Assembly (NCBI GenBank): GCA_963668545.1
Contig: OY764868.1
Location: 186,001 to 250,000, forward strand
Direction: 5' to 3'
Length of the DNA: 64,000 nt
Source of the DNA: G963662265 sp963668545
GTDB lineage: Bacteria; Spirochaetota; Spirochaetia; CADAEX01
The notes under the pieces are model-generated. The model made no database searches, was not told the DNA's origin, and saw only the letters and a program-made list of their open reading frames with translations. Shown in pieces: positions 1-8,345 of the stretch. Numbering within the stretch: position 1 is the first letter of the stretch; every line of letters starts with the position of its first letter. The translations under genes and the position numbers were made by a program.

Positions 1-1
1 G

Positions 2-376
2 TCAGGATCTGTTCTTGAAGCATCTGCACAGAATCCAATCACAATTCTTGCAATTAAAGGCGATGTAAGGGAAAAAGTATTTGAAATGTACCCATGGTAT
101 TCTCCATGGACTATTCCTGCAGGTACATATAACGGACAGGATGAAGAAGTCGATACATGTGTTGTAGGGGCTGCAATCATGGCTGATGCAAATCTTAATC
201 CTGAAGTTATCTATGACTGGCTCCATGCAATGTATGATACAGAGATTGAATCAGTTCAGAGAGTACATGCAATGAGCAAGTTTATAAGTCTTGATTCAGC
301 ACTCGATGGAAGAGGTCCTGTTCCTTTTCATGATGGTGCAGCAACGTTTTACAAAGAAAAAGGTATGATCAACTAG
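2..376 (+). CDS. TAXI-family TRAP transporter solute-binding protein, C-terminal part (5' end outside window)
   Basis: The reading frame is open from base 2, so only the last ~124 residues of the protein are present. The product is a periplasmic binding protein of the TAXI group, which captures small organic or amino acids for tripartite Na+-coupled transport. The call rests mainly on close similarity to the complete TAXI protein at 25156-26154: both share PWY, the NGQDE motif and the C-terminal ending with a Phe-Tyr-(K/R)-Glu pattern. An ATG at 86 is internal, not a start, because homology continues upstream of it. A strong terminator follows 40 bp after the stop, so this gene ends its transcript. 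The true length, signal peptide and partner permease lie outside the window. Confidence 0.85.
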   Translation, partial: SGSVLEASAQNPITILAIKGDVREKVFEMYPWYSPWTIPAGTYNGQDEEVDTCVVGAAIMADANLNPEVIYDWLHAMYDTEIESVQRVHAMSKFISLDSALDGRGPVPFHDGAATFYKEKGMIN

Positions 377-415
377 CTTCAACAGCAATTATTTTTGATT
401 GTATTTATGAACTTA

Positions 416-449
416 AAACCCTGTCCATGGTCCTTGACAGGGTTTTTTT
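416..449 (+). terminator. Rho-independent terminator of the TAXI gene
   Basis: A 10-bp perfect stem (AAACCCTGTC at 416-425 with its complement at 436-445) is followed by a T-run. It lies 40 bp after the TAXI stop codon. Confidence 0.85.
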
Positions 450-524
450 ATCTCGATGAGTCTTTCCTGAAATAATAAAATGAAATGTTATCTGAATAAA
501 AGCTTTTAAGGCGGTAAAAAATGC

Positions 525-1286
525 CTATCTTGTTAATTTGAACTTATATGAGCTGAATTTGTTATACAGGTTATCTGTTAATCCCCTGTCTGTAATGATC
601 CTGTCAACATAATCAAGGCTGCAGATTTTCAAAAGGCAGATTTTTTCAAAGTTGCTGCTTGCAGCAAGCACTATTTTTTTTCTGGATATTTCCATCATCT
701 TTTTCTGTGTCTGAAGTTCGTCAAACCTGAGATCTGTTATCCCTTCTTCGGCGGAAATTCCGCTAGCGCTTATAAAGGATGTATCAACCCTGAATCTTCC
801 CAGGTTTTCCCCTGTCATCTCACCGAAAAGGGAAAATTCATTTTTTTTGAAAACACCCCCAGCAAGGATAATTGTGTAGTCATCCATATCTGAAAGAACA
901 TTCAGGACTTTAAGGGAATTTGTGAGTATTGTAAGTCTGCTGAAATTTTCTCTCAGCTTTTTAGCCAGTTCAAGGGTAGTTGTTCCGCAGTCAAGCGCAA
1001 GGGAGTCTCCGTCTTTGATGAACTGAAGTGCTTTTTCCGCAATTTCCTGTTTTTCCCATTCGTGCTCTTTTTCCCTGTAGCTGAATGCGGGATATTTTTT
1101 ATTGCTTTTTTCAAGTGTTGCCCCTCCATGCACTCTTTTTACAAAACCCTCTTTTTCAAGGCTTTCAAGATCCCTTCTTATGGTTTCAGAAGAGACATCA
1201 AACATCCTGTTAAGATCTGCAGCCCTGACAAATCCTGATTTTTCAAGCAAAGAGAGTATTTTTTCGTACCTTTCCTGAGGATACAT
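525..1286 (-). CDS. DeoR/GlpR-family transcriptional regulator
   Basis: A 253-residue repressor of the DeoR family. The N-terminus (about residues 1-57) is the typical winged helix: RYEKILSLLEK, a recognition helix with SSETIRRDL, then a wing with VHGGA. The rest (about 75-230) is the DeoRC sugar-phosphate sensor domain, with the DCGTTT motif near residue 100 and the TNSL segment after it. Length is normal for the family. It is the second gene of a minus-strand pair, starting 13 bp after the stop of the YjbQ-family gene, so the two are probably cotranscribed. DeoR proteins usually repress sugar or deoxynucleoside catabolism and respond to phosphorylated sugars. No sugar genes are adjacent, so the target cannot be named. 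Confidence 0.9.
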   Translation of the reverse strand: MYPQERYEKILSLLEKSGFVRAADLNRMFDVSSETIRRDLESLEKEGFVKRVHGGATLEKSNKKYPAFSYREKEHEWEKQEIAEKALQFIKDGDSLALDCGTTTLELAKKLRENFSRLTILTNSLKVLNVLSDMDDYTIILAGGVFKKNEFSLFGEMTGENLGRFRVDTSFISASGISAEEGITDLRFDELQTQKKMMEISRKKIVLAASSNFEKICLLKICSLDYVDRIITDRGLTDNLYNKFSSYKFKLTR

Positions 1287-1299
1287 TCCAAATCCCGCC

Positions 1300-1716
1300 T
1301 TATTCGCCTATAATCTTCACAAGGACTCTTTTTTTCCTCATTCCGTCAAATTCTCCGTAAAATATCTGTTCCCACGGCCCGAAATCAAGTTTCCCCTCTG
1401 TTACAGCAACAACAACTTCACGTCCCATAACCTGTCTTTTAAGGTGGGCATCCCCGTTATCCTCAAAACCGTTATGCATGTACTGTGAGTGCGGTTTTTC
1501 CGGGGCCAGTTTTTCAAGCCATTTTTCATAATCCTGGTGGAGTCCTGATTCATCATCATTGATAAATACGCTTGCTGTTATGTGCATGGCGTTGACAAGG
1601 CAAAATCCTTCCCTTATACAGCTTTTTTCAAGTTCTCTTTCAACATCATGTGTAATATTTATAAAAGCTCTTCGTGTATTTGTCTGGTAAAACAGTTCTT
1701 TCCTGTGTGATTTCAT
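1300..1716 (-). CDS. YjbQ/UPF0047 family protein (secondary thiamine-phosphate synthase-like)
   Basis: A 138-residue protein of the YjbQ (UPF0047) family. Visible marks are the N-terminal TNTRRAFINIT strand, the central NAMHITASVFIND segment with a conserved His, an HLK motif in the middle and the C-terminal GPWEQIFYGEFDG. Family members have weak thiamine-phosphate synthase activity, but their main role is uncertain. A longer frame opens at 1815, but the ATG at 1716 is preceded by AGGGA at good distance and matches the family length, so I use it. The gene leads an apparent operon with the DeoR regulator downstream. Confidence 0.85.
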   Translation of the reverse strand: MKSHRKELFYQTNTRRAFINITHDVERELEKSCIREGFCLVNAMHITASVFINDDESGLHQDYEKWLEKLAPEKPHSQYMHNGFEDNGDAHLKRQVMGREVVVAVTEGKLDFGPWEQIFYGEFDGMRKKRVLVKIIGE

Positions 1717-1837
1717 GTGTGTTTCCCTGTATTTTTTATTAAAATTCACTATAACATGTTTTTTTGTTTGTAAAAACATGATTGCATTTTTTTTATTCCT
1801 TTTCCCTTCGTGCAAACTGAAGTTCTATAATAATTCC

Positions 1838-1866
1838 TGTTACAAAACTGTTATTTTTGTTATACT
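1838..1866 (+). promoter_or_regulatory. Promoter/possible operator of the metal ABC transporter, with phased TGTTA repeats
   Basis: TGTTA occurs at 1838, 1849 and 1858, and a -10-like TATACT sits at 1861-1866, only 8 bases before the znuC-like ATG at 1875. This would give an almost leaderless mRNA. The same word, in similar phasing, occurs beside the DtxR/MntR-like repressor gene (19881-19921). Confidence 0.4.
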
Positions 1867-1874
1867 TTCTCAGT

Positions 1875-2618
1875 ATGGAAAGAGAAGTAAAAATAAGACT
1901 TGATGCTGTTTCATTTTCCTATGAGGAAAAACCTGTACTTAATAACATCAGTTTCAATGTCTATGACAGGGATATTATTACAGTTGTTGGTCCCAACGGG
2001 GGGGGGAAGACAACCCTTCTGAAACTTATTCTGGGGCTGCTCAAACCTGACAGCGGTTCAATAATCATCAATGGCAGGAGACCGGGATATGTTCCGCAGT
2101 ATTCCCATTTTGACAGCAAATTCCCCATAACTGTTTTTGATGTAGTTCTTTCAGGAAGGCTTACTTCGGGATGGGGCTTTTACAGCAGGAAAGATAGAAA
2201 AGAGGCAGAGAAAGCTATCAGTGATATGCAGCTAGAGAATGTCAGAAACAGCCATTTTTCCGCTTTATCAGGGGGGCAGAGGCAGAGGGTTCTTATTGCA
2301 AGAGCACTTGCAGGGGACCCTGAAATCCTGCTTCTTGACGAGCCTACTGCAAATGTTGATGCATCTGTAGGTTCTTATCTTTCAGAGATACTTCTTGAGC
2401 TGAACAGGGAGCTGACAATAATGCTTGTTACTCATGATATGGGTTTTGTTCACAGCCTGACAGGCCGTGTTTTCTGTATAAACCGTGTTTTTCATGAACA
2501 TCCTCTTGAATGTGTTGAAGTGGAAGCCCCCCTTGCCGGGCACCAGAAAGGAATGAAGATTGTCAGGCATGATATCACACTTGATAATGACGGATGCGGA
2601 GGATGCTTCAATGATTGA
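1875..2618 (+). CDS. znuC: Zinc/manganese ABC transporter ATP-binding protein (ZnuC-like)
   Basis: ATPase subunit (247 residues) of a metal-cation ABC importer at the inner face of the cytoplasmic membrane. Walker A is GPNGGGKTT near residues 39-47, the signature is LSGGQRQRV and Walker B is LLLDEPTANVD. The start is taken at the ATG at 1875; a TTG at 1857 lies in the probable promoter and has no Shine-Dalgarno sequence. The C-terminus is extended and ends in a His/Cys-containing tail with GCGGC, which could bind metal. The permease gene overlaps its end by 8 bp. No binding protein (ZnuA) gene is adjacent. The metal could be Zn or Mn. Confidence 0.88.
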   Translation: MEREVKIRLDAVSFSYEEKPVLNNISFNVYDRDIITVVGPNGGGKTTLLKLILGLLKPDSGSIIINGRRPGYVPQYSHFDSKFPITVFDVVLSGRLTSGWGFYSRKDRKEAEKAISDMQLENVRNSHFSALSGGQRQRVLIARALAGDPEILLLDEPTANVDASVGSYLSEILLELNRELTIMLVTHDMGFVHSLTGRVFCINRVFHEHPLECVEVEAPLAGHQKGMKIVRHDITLDNDGCGGCFND

Positions 2619-3492
2619 CAGCTTTTTTTCAGCTCTATTCAATCCAGCTGTCCCTTTTATAAGGTATGCATTTCTTGCAGGTCTTTTATCCAGTATAGCT
2701 TTCGGAATGATAGGGACATATGTTGTTGTTAAAAGGATAAGCTATATTGCAGGCTCTGTAAGTCATGCAACACTTGCGGGAATAGGGTTTGCAGTATACA
2801 TGAATGAGGTTTATTCTGTATCATGGCTGAGTCCAATGGCAGGAGGGCTTGTTTCCGCCCTTGTTACAGCTTTGATACTTTCTTTTGTTACAAACAGCAG
2901 CAGGGAAAGATCAGATACTGCAATCGGAACTGTATGGGCGCTCGGGATGGCTGTTGGAATTCTTTTTATATATGCATCTCCCGGTTACGGAGATCCCATG
3001 AGTTATCTTTTCGGAAATATACTGCTTATAAAAAAGGGTGATCTCTTTATGATTCTTTTTCTTGATGCCCTTATAGCAACTGTTGTTGTTATATTTTACA
3101 ACAGGTTTCTCTCTGTTTCCTTTGATGAGGAATTTGCCAGGGTAAGGGGAATAAATACATTCCTATACAATATGGTGCTGACTGTTCTTATTGCTCTAAC
3201 TGTTGTTCTCATGGTTTCAACTGTCGGGATAGTTATGGTTATTGCTTTCATGACAATTCCCCCGGCGACTGCTTCGGTTTTTACAAACCGGCTCTGGAAG
3301 ATGATGCTGCTTGCATCTCTGCTCTGTGCATTTACTTCCCTGGCTGGTCTTTTTGTAAGTTATTCACTGAATATTCCTTCCGGGGCTACAACCATAATCT
3401 CTGCGGGCATTATTTATCTGGCAGCTGTGCTTGTCAAAAAGCTTGTTATTGACCGGGCCAGAAAGAAAACAGCAGAGCTCAGCCTGCGCTGA
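2611..3492 (+). CDS. znuB: Zinc/manganese ABC transporter permease (ZnuB-like)
   Basis: Integral membrane subunit (293 residues) of the metal importer, ABC-3 family. It has about eight hydrophobic segments, starting with AFLAGLLSSIAFGMIGTYVV, and the family's SYIAGSVSHATLAGIG loop. The start is the ATG at 2611: GGAGG sits 8 bases upstream, inside the end of the ATPase gene, so translation is probably coupled. A frame opening at 2560 would overlap more and lacks this ribosome site. With the ATPase it would form the transport core; the metal-binding protein must be encoded elsewhere. Confidence 0.88.
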   Translation: MIDSFFSALFNPAVPFIRYAFLAGLLSSIAFGMIGTYVVVKRISYIAGSVSHATLAGIGFAVYMNEVYSVSWLSPMAGGLVSALVTALILSFVTNSSRERSDTAIGTVWALGMAVGILFIYASPGYGDPMSYLFGNILLIKKGDLFMILFLDALIATVVVIFYNRFLSVSFDEEFARVRGINTFLYNMVLTVLIALTVVLMVSTVGIVMVIAFMTIPPATASVFTNRLWKMMLLASLLCAFTSLAGLFVSYSLNIPSGATTIISAGIIYLAAVLVKKLVIDRARKKTAELSLR

Positions 3493-3623
3493 AAGGGAAG
3501 ATTATAATATCGGCACAGGTTTCTGGCAGTAATATGTATCTTGAAACAGCAGTTTTTAAGATATATATATAATAAAAGAAATTGTTTTCAAACTTTGTCT
3601 CTAAATCAAAAAGGATGGATAAA

Positions 3624-4463
3624 ATGAAAAAATTGTTTTTTACTGTTCTGGTTTTATTTCTGGCTGTGTCAGTCAGTGTATGGGCCGGAGGGAAAAAAGA
3701 GGAAAAAAAAGGGGGATCTGCAAGAAGCAGTGAATTCAGCAGTCTTCCCGATCTTGAAGGAAGGGTTGTAAAAGCTGTAACAGGCAATGATTATCCTCCG
3801 CTTAATTTTGTTGAAGCTTCGAGCGGAAAAGCTATAGGCTGGGAATATGATGCTGTCAATGAAATTGGAAAAAGACTGAACTGCAGCATAGAATGGAATG
3901 TAACAACATGGGACACTATGATATCAGCTGTTAGGGCCGGACAGTTTGATGTAGGTATGGATGGTATAACAATAAATGCTGAAAGGGAAGAGCAGATCGA
4001 TTTTTCCGATCCCTATATGGTTTCCCAGCAGTTTATGCTTGTCAGAAAAGACGAAACAAGATTTGAAAATGAGAAGGAATTCGCTGCAGATAAAAACCTC
4101 CTGATAGGTGCCCAGGCGGGAACAACCAACTTTTATGTTGCTGTCTACAATGTTCTTGACGGGGATGAAGCAAATCCCAGAATAAAACTGTTTGAAACAT
4201 TCGGAGCCTCGGTTCAGGCTCTTATTTCAGGTGATGTTGACATGGTTCTTATGGATGCAGCATCAAGCCGCGGATATATCGGGGCAAATCCTGAAAAGCT
4301 CAAAAATACAGGCGGTCCTCTTGGAACAGAGGAATTCGGTTTTATTTTCACACCTGATTCAGACCTGAGAGAACCGTTCAATAAAGCTATTGAATCAATG
4401 AAGAATGACGGCTTTATTGAAAAACTCAACAACAAGTGGTTTTTTGAATATAATAACAAATAA
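3624..4463 (+). CDS. Polar amino-acid ABC transporter substrate-binding protein
   Basis: Periplasmic or lipid-free binding protein of the SBP_bac_3 type (279 residues). It has a signal peptide of about 22 residues ending WAGG, then the Lys/Glu/Gly-rich stretch common in spirochaete binding proteins. The ligand domain begins around residue 45 with a VVKAVTGNDYPPLNF segment and shows the family signature GWEYDAVNEIGKRL and the QFDVGMDGITI element. The start is the ATG at 3624, with AAGGA 8 bases upstream. The permease follows after a hairpin terminator, so the binding protein is probably made in excess of the permease. The substrate is likely an amino acid (inference from family). Confidence 0.9.
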   Translation: MKKLFFTVLVLFLAVSVSVWAGGKKEEKKGGSARSSEFSSLPDLEGRVVKAVTGNDYPPLNFVEASSGKAIGWEYDAVNEIGKRLNCSIEWNVTTWDTMISAVRAGQFDVGMDGITINAEREEQIDFSDPYMVSQQFMLVRKDETRFENEKEFAADKNLLIGAQAGTTNFYVAVYNVLDGDEANPRIKLFETFGASVQALISGDVDMVLMDAASSRGYIGANPEKLKNTGGPLGTEEFGFIFTPDSDLREPFNKAIESMKNDGFIEKLNNKWFFEYNNK

Positions 4464-4476
4464 TTTTTAATGATAT

Positions 4477-4512
4477 CAGGCTGTTCCTGCCGGGGCAGCC
4501 TGTTTTTTTTTT
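4477..4512 (+). terminator. Intergenic terminator/attenuator between binding protein and permease genes
   Basis: CAGGCTG (4477-4483) pairs with CAGCCTG (4496-4502), followed by ten T residues. The T-run ends right at the Shine-Dalgarno GAGGGG of the permease gene. Partial readthrough would set binding protein above permease. Confidence 0.8.
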
Positions 4513-4525
4513 GAGGGGAAATGAA

Positions 4526-5374
4526 ATGGACAGCGGAAAAGAGATAAAAAGCAGAATAATACCAGTGACAGACCATATTTCCAGGCTTCCAGTCTGGCTC
4601 CTTGCTGCAGTTGTTCTTGGAACAGTATTTTTCTGGAAAACTACACAGAATGCGGAATATTCTGTAATTCTGAATGCTGTTTCAAAGGGTATTAAGACAA
4701 CTGTATGGGTTTCTGCTGTTTCATATATGTTTGCTGTTCTTCTGGGGCTTTTTCTTGGGCTTATGAAAACCTCTTCACTTAGGTTTATGAGAGAGATTGC
4801 AACCTTTTATATTGAGATAATCAGGGGAATTCCCATGCTTGTAATCCTTTATTACATAGCATTTGTCGGGGCACCCATGCTTGTGAACATTGTCAACTGG
4901 ATGATAACTCCCCTTACAGTATCAGGGATTGCTGAACCTGTCAGCGTCAGGGACCTGGATTTTGTTTCAAGGGCTGTCCTTGCTCTTACAATCGGATACA
5001 GCGCTTTTATAGCTGAGATTTTCAGGGCCGGGATTGAATCGGTAGGAAGGGGGCAGAAGGAGGCAGCATCAGCACTCGGGCTCTCGAAATGGCAGTCCAT
5101 GAGAAAGGTTATTCTTCCTCAGGCTGTTAGAAATGTATTGCCCCCCCTTGCGAATGATTTTGTTGCAATGGTCAAGGATTCTGCCCTTGTTTCCGCACTC
5201 GGTGTCCAGGATATTACACAGCTTGGAAAGGTATACTCATCATCAACGTTCAGGTTTTTTGAGACTTACAATATTGTGGCTTTCCTCTATCTTGTTATGA
5301 CAGTCTCTCTCTCCCTGCTGATAAGGGTGCTTGAAAAACATCTTTCAAAAGGGCGTGTAAGGGAGGGCAGCTGA
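4526..5374 (+). CDS. Amino-acid ABC transporter permease (HisM/GlnP type)
   Basis: Membrane permease of the polar amino-acid uptake family (282 residues). It has an N-terminal hydrophobic segment near 25-45, then the core with TSSLRFMREIATFYIEIIRGIPMLV-type sequence and the EAA loop (GQKEAASALGLSKWQSMRKVILPQA), which contacts the ATPase. GAGGGG lies 7 bases before the ATG at 4526; a TTG at 4511 overlaps the upstream T-run and is not used. The matching ATPase gene is not next to it: the next gene is convergent. The permease may use an ATPase from another locus. Confidence 0.9.
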   Translation: MDSGKEIKSRIIPVTDHISRLPVWLLAAVVLGTVFFWKTTQNAEYSVILNAVSKGIKTTVWVSAVSYMFAVLLGLFLGLMKTSSLRFMREIATFYIEIIRGIPMLVILYYIAFVGAPMLVNIVNWMITPLTVSGIAEPVSVRDLDFVSRAVLALTIGYSAFIAEIFRAGIESVGRGQKEAASALGLSKWQSMRKVILPQAVRNVLPPLANDFVAMVKDSALVSALGVQDITQLGKVYSSSTFRFFETYNIVAFLYLVMTVSLSLLIRVLEKHLSKGRVREGS

Positions 5375-5377
5375 TTT

Positions 5378-6115
5378 TCAGTTAATTCCGAGAAGGTTCT
5401 TGATCCCGTAGTCTGCAATTACAAGGCCGAAAACAGCTGTGACAGAGGGATAGCTTCCCATTATGTTTCTTTCCCTTCCCCTTATGAAATCTGAACCCTC
5501 ATCTCCCTCCGGCTTTCTTATAGCTTTTTTTACAGGATTTTCATATGAATAAACACATTTCACCCCTGATGTAATCCCTTTTCTTCTCAGGTATTTTCTT
5601 AAGTTCCGTGCAAGGGGGCATACATCTGTTTCGGAGAGATCCGCGATCCTTATTTTCAGTGGGTCTGTTCTCAGGGCAGCCCCCATTGAGGAAATTCCGT
5701 TTAAGCTGTTGTTGTGAATATATGTGATTAGCTCTATTTTAGGTCCCAGTGAATCGATAGCATCAATGACAAGGTCAGGGCTGTTGCTGAAAATACTGTC
5801 AAAGGTCTCCCTGTGGGCGAATATTTCCATTTCCTCTATATCTGCAGAAGGATTTATGTCCCGGATTCTGTCTGCCATGACAGATACTTTGGGTTTTCCC
5901 ACTGTTGATTCCAGGGCTGCAACATGCCTGTTTATGTTGGATCTTGATATTTTATCAAAATCAACCAGCCGGAAACTGTAGATGCCGCTTCGGGCAAGTC
6001 CTTCAGCAGCAAATCCCCCCACAGCTCCGAGTCCTACTATTGTCACTTTTTTTGTTTTAAGCTTACTGAGGCTTTCTTCACCCAGAAGCTGAATAATCCG
6101 TGAAAACCTTTCCAT
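5378..6115 (-). CDS. tcdA: TcdA/CsdL-like tRNA threonylcarbamoyladenosine dehydratase (ThiF/E1 family)
   Basis: A ThiF-fold, E1-like enzyme of 245 residues. Family knowledge: TcdA uses ATP to cyclise N6-threonylcarbamoyladenosine at position 37 of ANN-decoding tRNAs. Visible are the ATP-binding loop GLGAVGGFAAEGLARSG near residue 27, the SNINRH motif that follows the acidic strand, the DAIDSL segment and a late KCVYSYENP, typical of TcdA rather than MoeB. I start at the ATG at 6115; an upstream TTG at 6145 is possible. The start lies inside the end of the TatD gene, so the two overlap and are probably translated together. Confidence 0.83.
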   Translation of the reverse strand: MERFSRIIQLLGEESLSKLKTKKVTIVGLGAVGGFAAEGLARSGIYSFRLVDFDKISRSNINRHVAALESTVGKPKVSVMADRIRDINPSADIEEMEIFAHRETFDSIFSNSPDLVIDAIDSLGPKIELITYIHNNSLNGISSMGAALRTDPLKIRIADLSETDVCPLARNLRKYLRRKGITSGVKCVYSYENPVKKAIRKPEGDEGSDFIRGRERNIMGSYPSVTAVFGLVIADYGIKNLLGIN

Positions 6116-6920
6116 TTTCTTCTGTAATCCTGCCGAGTTCTTCAATTGAAATATTCATAATATCAGCTGCTGCACTGTAGCTTTGCCTCAGCATATCAAT
6201 ATAGGCCTTTCCTGCTTCTTTCCCGTTACTGAAAGATACTGGGTCCCCGTTTCTGTCTGATAGTGAACAGGGAAAATCAGTTTCAATGAAGATCCTCCTT
6301 GGATCCGCTCTTTCAATGTTTTCAAGTACCTTTTTATTTCCCCTAATTATCATTGAGGCTGAAAAAGAAATAAAACCTCCAAGACTGATTATATCTTTCA
6401 TTGTTTCAAAGGAACCTGTAAAACCGTGCATGATAAAAGGCAGCTGCCTCTTTTTTCCCTCATTCAGGCAGCTTCTCAGGACCTCCAGGCAGTTGCCCCA
6501 TTCCCTTACACAATGAACTGTAAAAGGTCTTTCATATTTCAGGGCAAGCTCTATATGACTTCTGAATATTTTCTTCTGTGTTTCTATATCAGCCCCTCTG
6601 AACCTGTCAAGACCGGTTTCCCCTATAAAAAGCTTTTTGTTGCTGTTCAGCCTGTTCTCGAGATTAATTCTGTAATTCTGCTCCCATGCTTCCAGAGTTT
6701 CTGTTTCCCATGGATGGAGTGCTTCAAAAAAAAGAAGAAAAGGATTTCTGTTTTTTTTACTGCTTTTGTTGTCAAGAAGTGAATAAAAATCACTTTTGCC
6801 TGCAATCTGTGTGTTTATGAATGCACAGCAGAGGCTGTTTTCTGCTGAGAAATTTAAAAAATCCGAATAAAATTCTTTAAAAATGGTAAAAAAGTGGCAA
6901 TGTGCATCAAAAAATCTCAT
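6078..6920 (-). CDS. TatD-family metal-dependent hydrolase
   Basis: A TIM-barrel hydrolase of 280 residues, the size of TatD/YcfH nucleases (3'-5' exonuclease or deoxyribonuclease activity known in the family). Metal-ligand motifs are present in order: DAHCHF at residues 5-10, GETGLDR near the first third, HCVREWG, HGFTGS and ETDFPC. It begins the minus-strand pair with the TcdA-like gene, overlapping it by 38 bp. The N-terminal third (about 20-60) is more variable than usual, so the exact substrate is open. Confidence 0.85.
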   Translation of the reverse strand: MRFFDAHCHFFTIFKEFYSDFLNFSAENSLCCAFINTQIAGKSDFYSLLDNKSSKKNRNPFLLFFEALHPWETETLEAWEQNYRINLENRLNSNKKLFIGETGLDRFRGADIETQKKIFRSHIELALKYERPFTVHCVREWGNCLEVLRSCLNEGKKRQLPFIMHGFTGSFETMKDIISLGGFISFSASMIIRGNKKVLENIERADPRRIFIETDFPCSLSDRNGDPVSFSNGKEAGKAYIDMLRQSYSAAADIMNISIEELGRITEENGKVFTDYSASG

Positions 6921-6970
6921 AATCTACGAATATAATTATATATGATTTTGAAGATTTATGTTAAAATAAA

Positions 6971-7028
6971 AAGAGGAAAAAAGAAAAATACAGCTTTTTC
7001 AACCTGATTGACTATCTTTTTTCCTCTT
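6971..7028. repeat. 13-bp perfect inverted repeat upstream of the 2-oxoacid oxidoreductase operon
   Basis: AAGAGGAAAAAAG (6971-6983) and its exact complement (7016-7028) are separated by 32 bases, between the divergent tatD and ferredoxin-subunit genes. It could fold in the leader or bind a regulator. A purine/pyrimidine-biased palindrome is also possible by chance. Confidence 0.5.
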
Positions 7029-7065
7029 CATATACTTTCAAAAACCACATATCAGGAGAAGATTC

Positions 7066-7281
7066 TTGGCCAAGGGAAAACCGATCATAAGTATCGACAG
7101 GTGTAAAGGATGCGCTCTATGTATAGGCGCATGTCCTCAAAAGATCTTGAAGATGTCTGATGAAACAAACAAACAGGGTGTTCATTATCCTGTTTGTTTT
7201 GATGAGGACTCATGTACAGCTTGCACATTCTGCGCAACAATTTGTCCGGATGTAGCAATTGAAATAATAAAATATAATTAG
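7066..7281 (+). CDS. korD: 2-oxoacid:ferredoxin oxidoreductase, delta (4Fe-4S ferredoxin) subunit
   Basis: A 71-residue two-cluster ferredoxin with CKGCALCIGACP and CTACTFCATICP, each a classic CxxCxxCxxxCP. It carries electrons from the thiamine enzyme to free ferredoxin. The start is a TTG at 7066 with AGGAGA 6 bases upstream. It is the first gene of the KorDABC/VorDBAC-type operon, 14 bp before the alpha subunit. Whether the complex prefers 2-oxoglutarate, branched-chain or other 2-oxoacids cannot be told by eye; the kor name is one of two conventional choices. Confidence 0.9.
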   Translation: MAKGKPIISIDRCKGCALCIGACPQKILKMSDETNKQGVHYPVCFDEDSCTACTFCATICPDVAIEIIKYN

Positions 7282-7295
7282 AGAGAGTAGATGTT

Positions 7296-8345
7296 ATGAG
7301 TAAAAAAATTCTCATGAAAGGTAACGAGGCAATAGGTGAGGCTGCAATCCTTGCAGGCTGTACCCATTACTTCGGTTATCCGATAACACCCCAGAATGAG
7401 ATACCAGCCTATATGTCAAAGAGACTTCCGCAGGTGGGAGGTACTTTCCTCCAGGCTGAAAGTGAAATAGCTGCCATAAGCATGGTAATGGGTGCATCAG
7501 CTTCAGGTGCAAGGGTTATGACTTCTTCTTCCTCTCCAGGGATTGCTCTCAAGCAGGAGGGAATATCCTATCTGTCAGGAGCCCGGCTTCCGGCAGTTGT
7601 AGTAAATATGATGAGAGGGGGACCCGGCCTTGGAAATATAGCAGGGGCCCAGGGAGACTATTTTCAGGCTACCAGAGGGGGAGGAAACGGGGACTACAGG
7701 ACTTTTGTTTTCGGTCCAGGCAATGTTCAGGAGCTTGCAGATTACACAATCAAGGCATTTGAACTTGCCGACAAATACAGAATGGTTTCCATGATTCTAG
7801 GGGACGGCTTTCTTGGGCAGATGGCTGAAGGTTTTGAGCTTCCTGAAAAAGTTAAAACTCTACCTGAAAAGCCATGGGCGCTTAAGGGAGCCAGGGGCAG
7901 GGATGCGATGACTATTGCGTCATTGAGGCTTAAACCTGATGAATATCTTGAACAGCATAATCTTGAGCTTGAAAAAACTTATAAGGAAATAGCTGAAAAG
8001 GAAACAATATTTGATACATATATGATTGATGATGCCGAAGTCCTGATAGTTGCTTACGGTACATCCTCCAGGGTCTGCCGAAAAGCAATAAGAATGCTGA
8101 GGGATTCCGGGGTAAAGGCAGGTATGTTCAGGCCTATCACTCTCTGGCCGTTCCCGTACAGGGAGCTTACTGATGCTGCCAGGGGTATGAAAAAGGTCCT
8201 GACAGTGGAAATGAGCCTGGGGCAGATGGTTGAGGATGTGTATATGAGTGCAGGACGGTTTACAGATGTTGATTTCTACGGCCGTGCAGGAGGTATGCTT
8301 CCAAGAGTTGAAACAATTATTGAGAAGGTGAAAAGCTATGTGTAA
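7296..8345 (+). CDS. korA: 2-oxoacid:ferredoxin oxidoreductase, alpha subunit
   Basis: Alpha subunit (349 residues) of a CoA-dependent 2-oxoacid:ferredoxin oxidoreductase, which turns a 2-oxoacid into acyl-CoA, CO2 and reduced ferredoxin. The N-terminal pyrimidine-binding domain shows GNEAIGEAAILAGC and the GYPITPQNEIPAYM motif around residues 25-40, with the MTSSSSPGI segment near 75. The C-terminal transketolase-C-like domain starts near 235 (AEVLIVAYGTSSRV). The beta gene overlaps its end by 8 bp. Similar subunits are called KorA or VorB; the substrate is not resolved by sequence alone. Confidence 0.92.
   Translation: MSKKILMKGNEAIGEAAILAGCTHYFGYPITPQNEIPAYMSKRLPQVGGTFLQAESEIAAISMVMGASASGARVMTSSSSPGIALKQEGISYLSGARLPAVVVNMMRGGPGLGNIAGAQGDYFQATRGGGNGDYRTFVFGPGNVQELADYTIKAFELADKYRMVSMILGDGFLGQMAEGFELPEKVKTLPEKPWALKGARGRDAMTIASLRLKPDEYLEQHNLELEKTYKEIAEKETIFDTYMIDDAEVLIVAYGTSSRVCRKAIRMLRDSGVKAGMFRPITLWPFPYRELTDAARGMKKVLTVEMSLGQMVEDVYMSAGRFTDVDFYGRAGGMLPRVETIIEKVKSYV

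Noticed and set aside
6116..6145. TTG start for the TcdA-like gene
   Set aside because: The ATG at 6115 fits the family N-terminus better; the TTG has no ribosome site.
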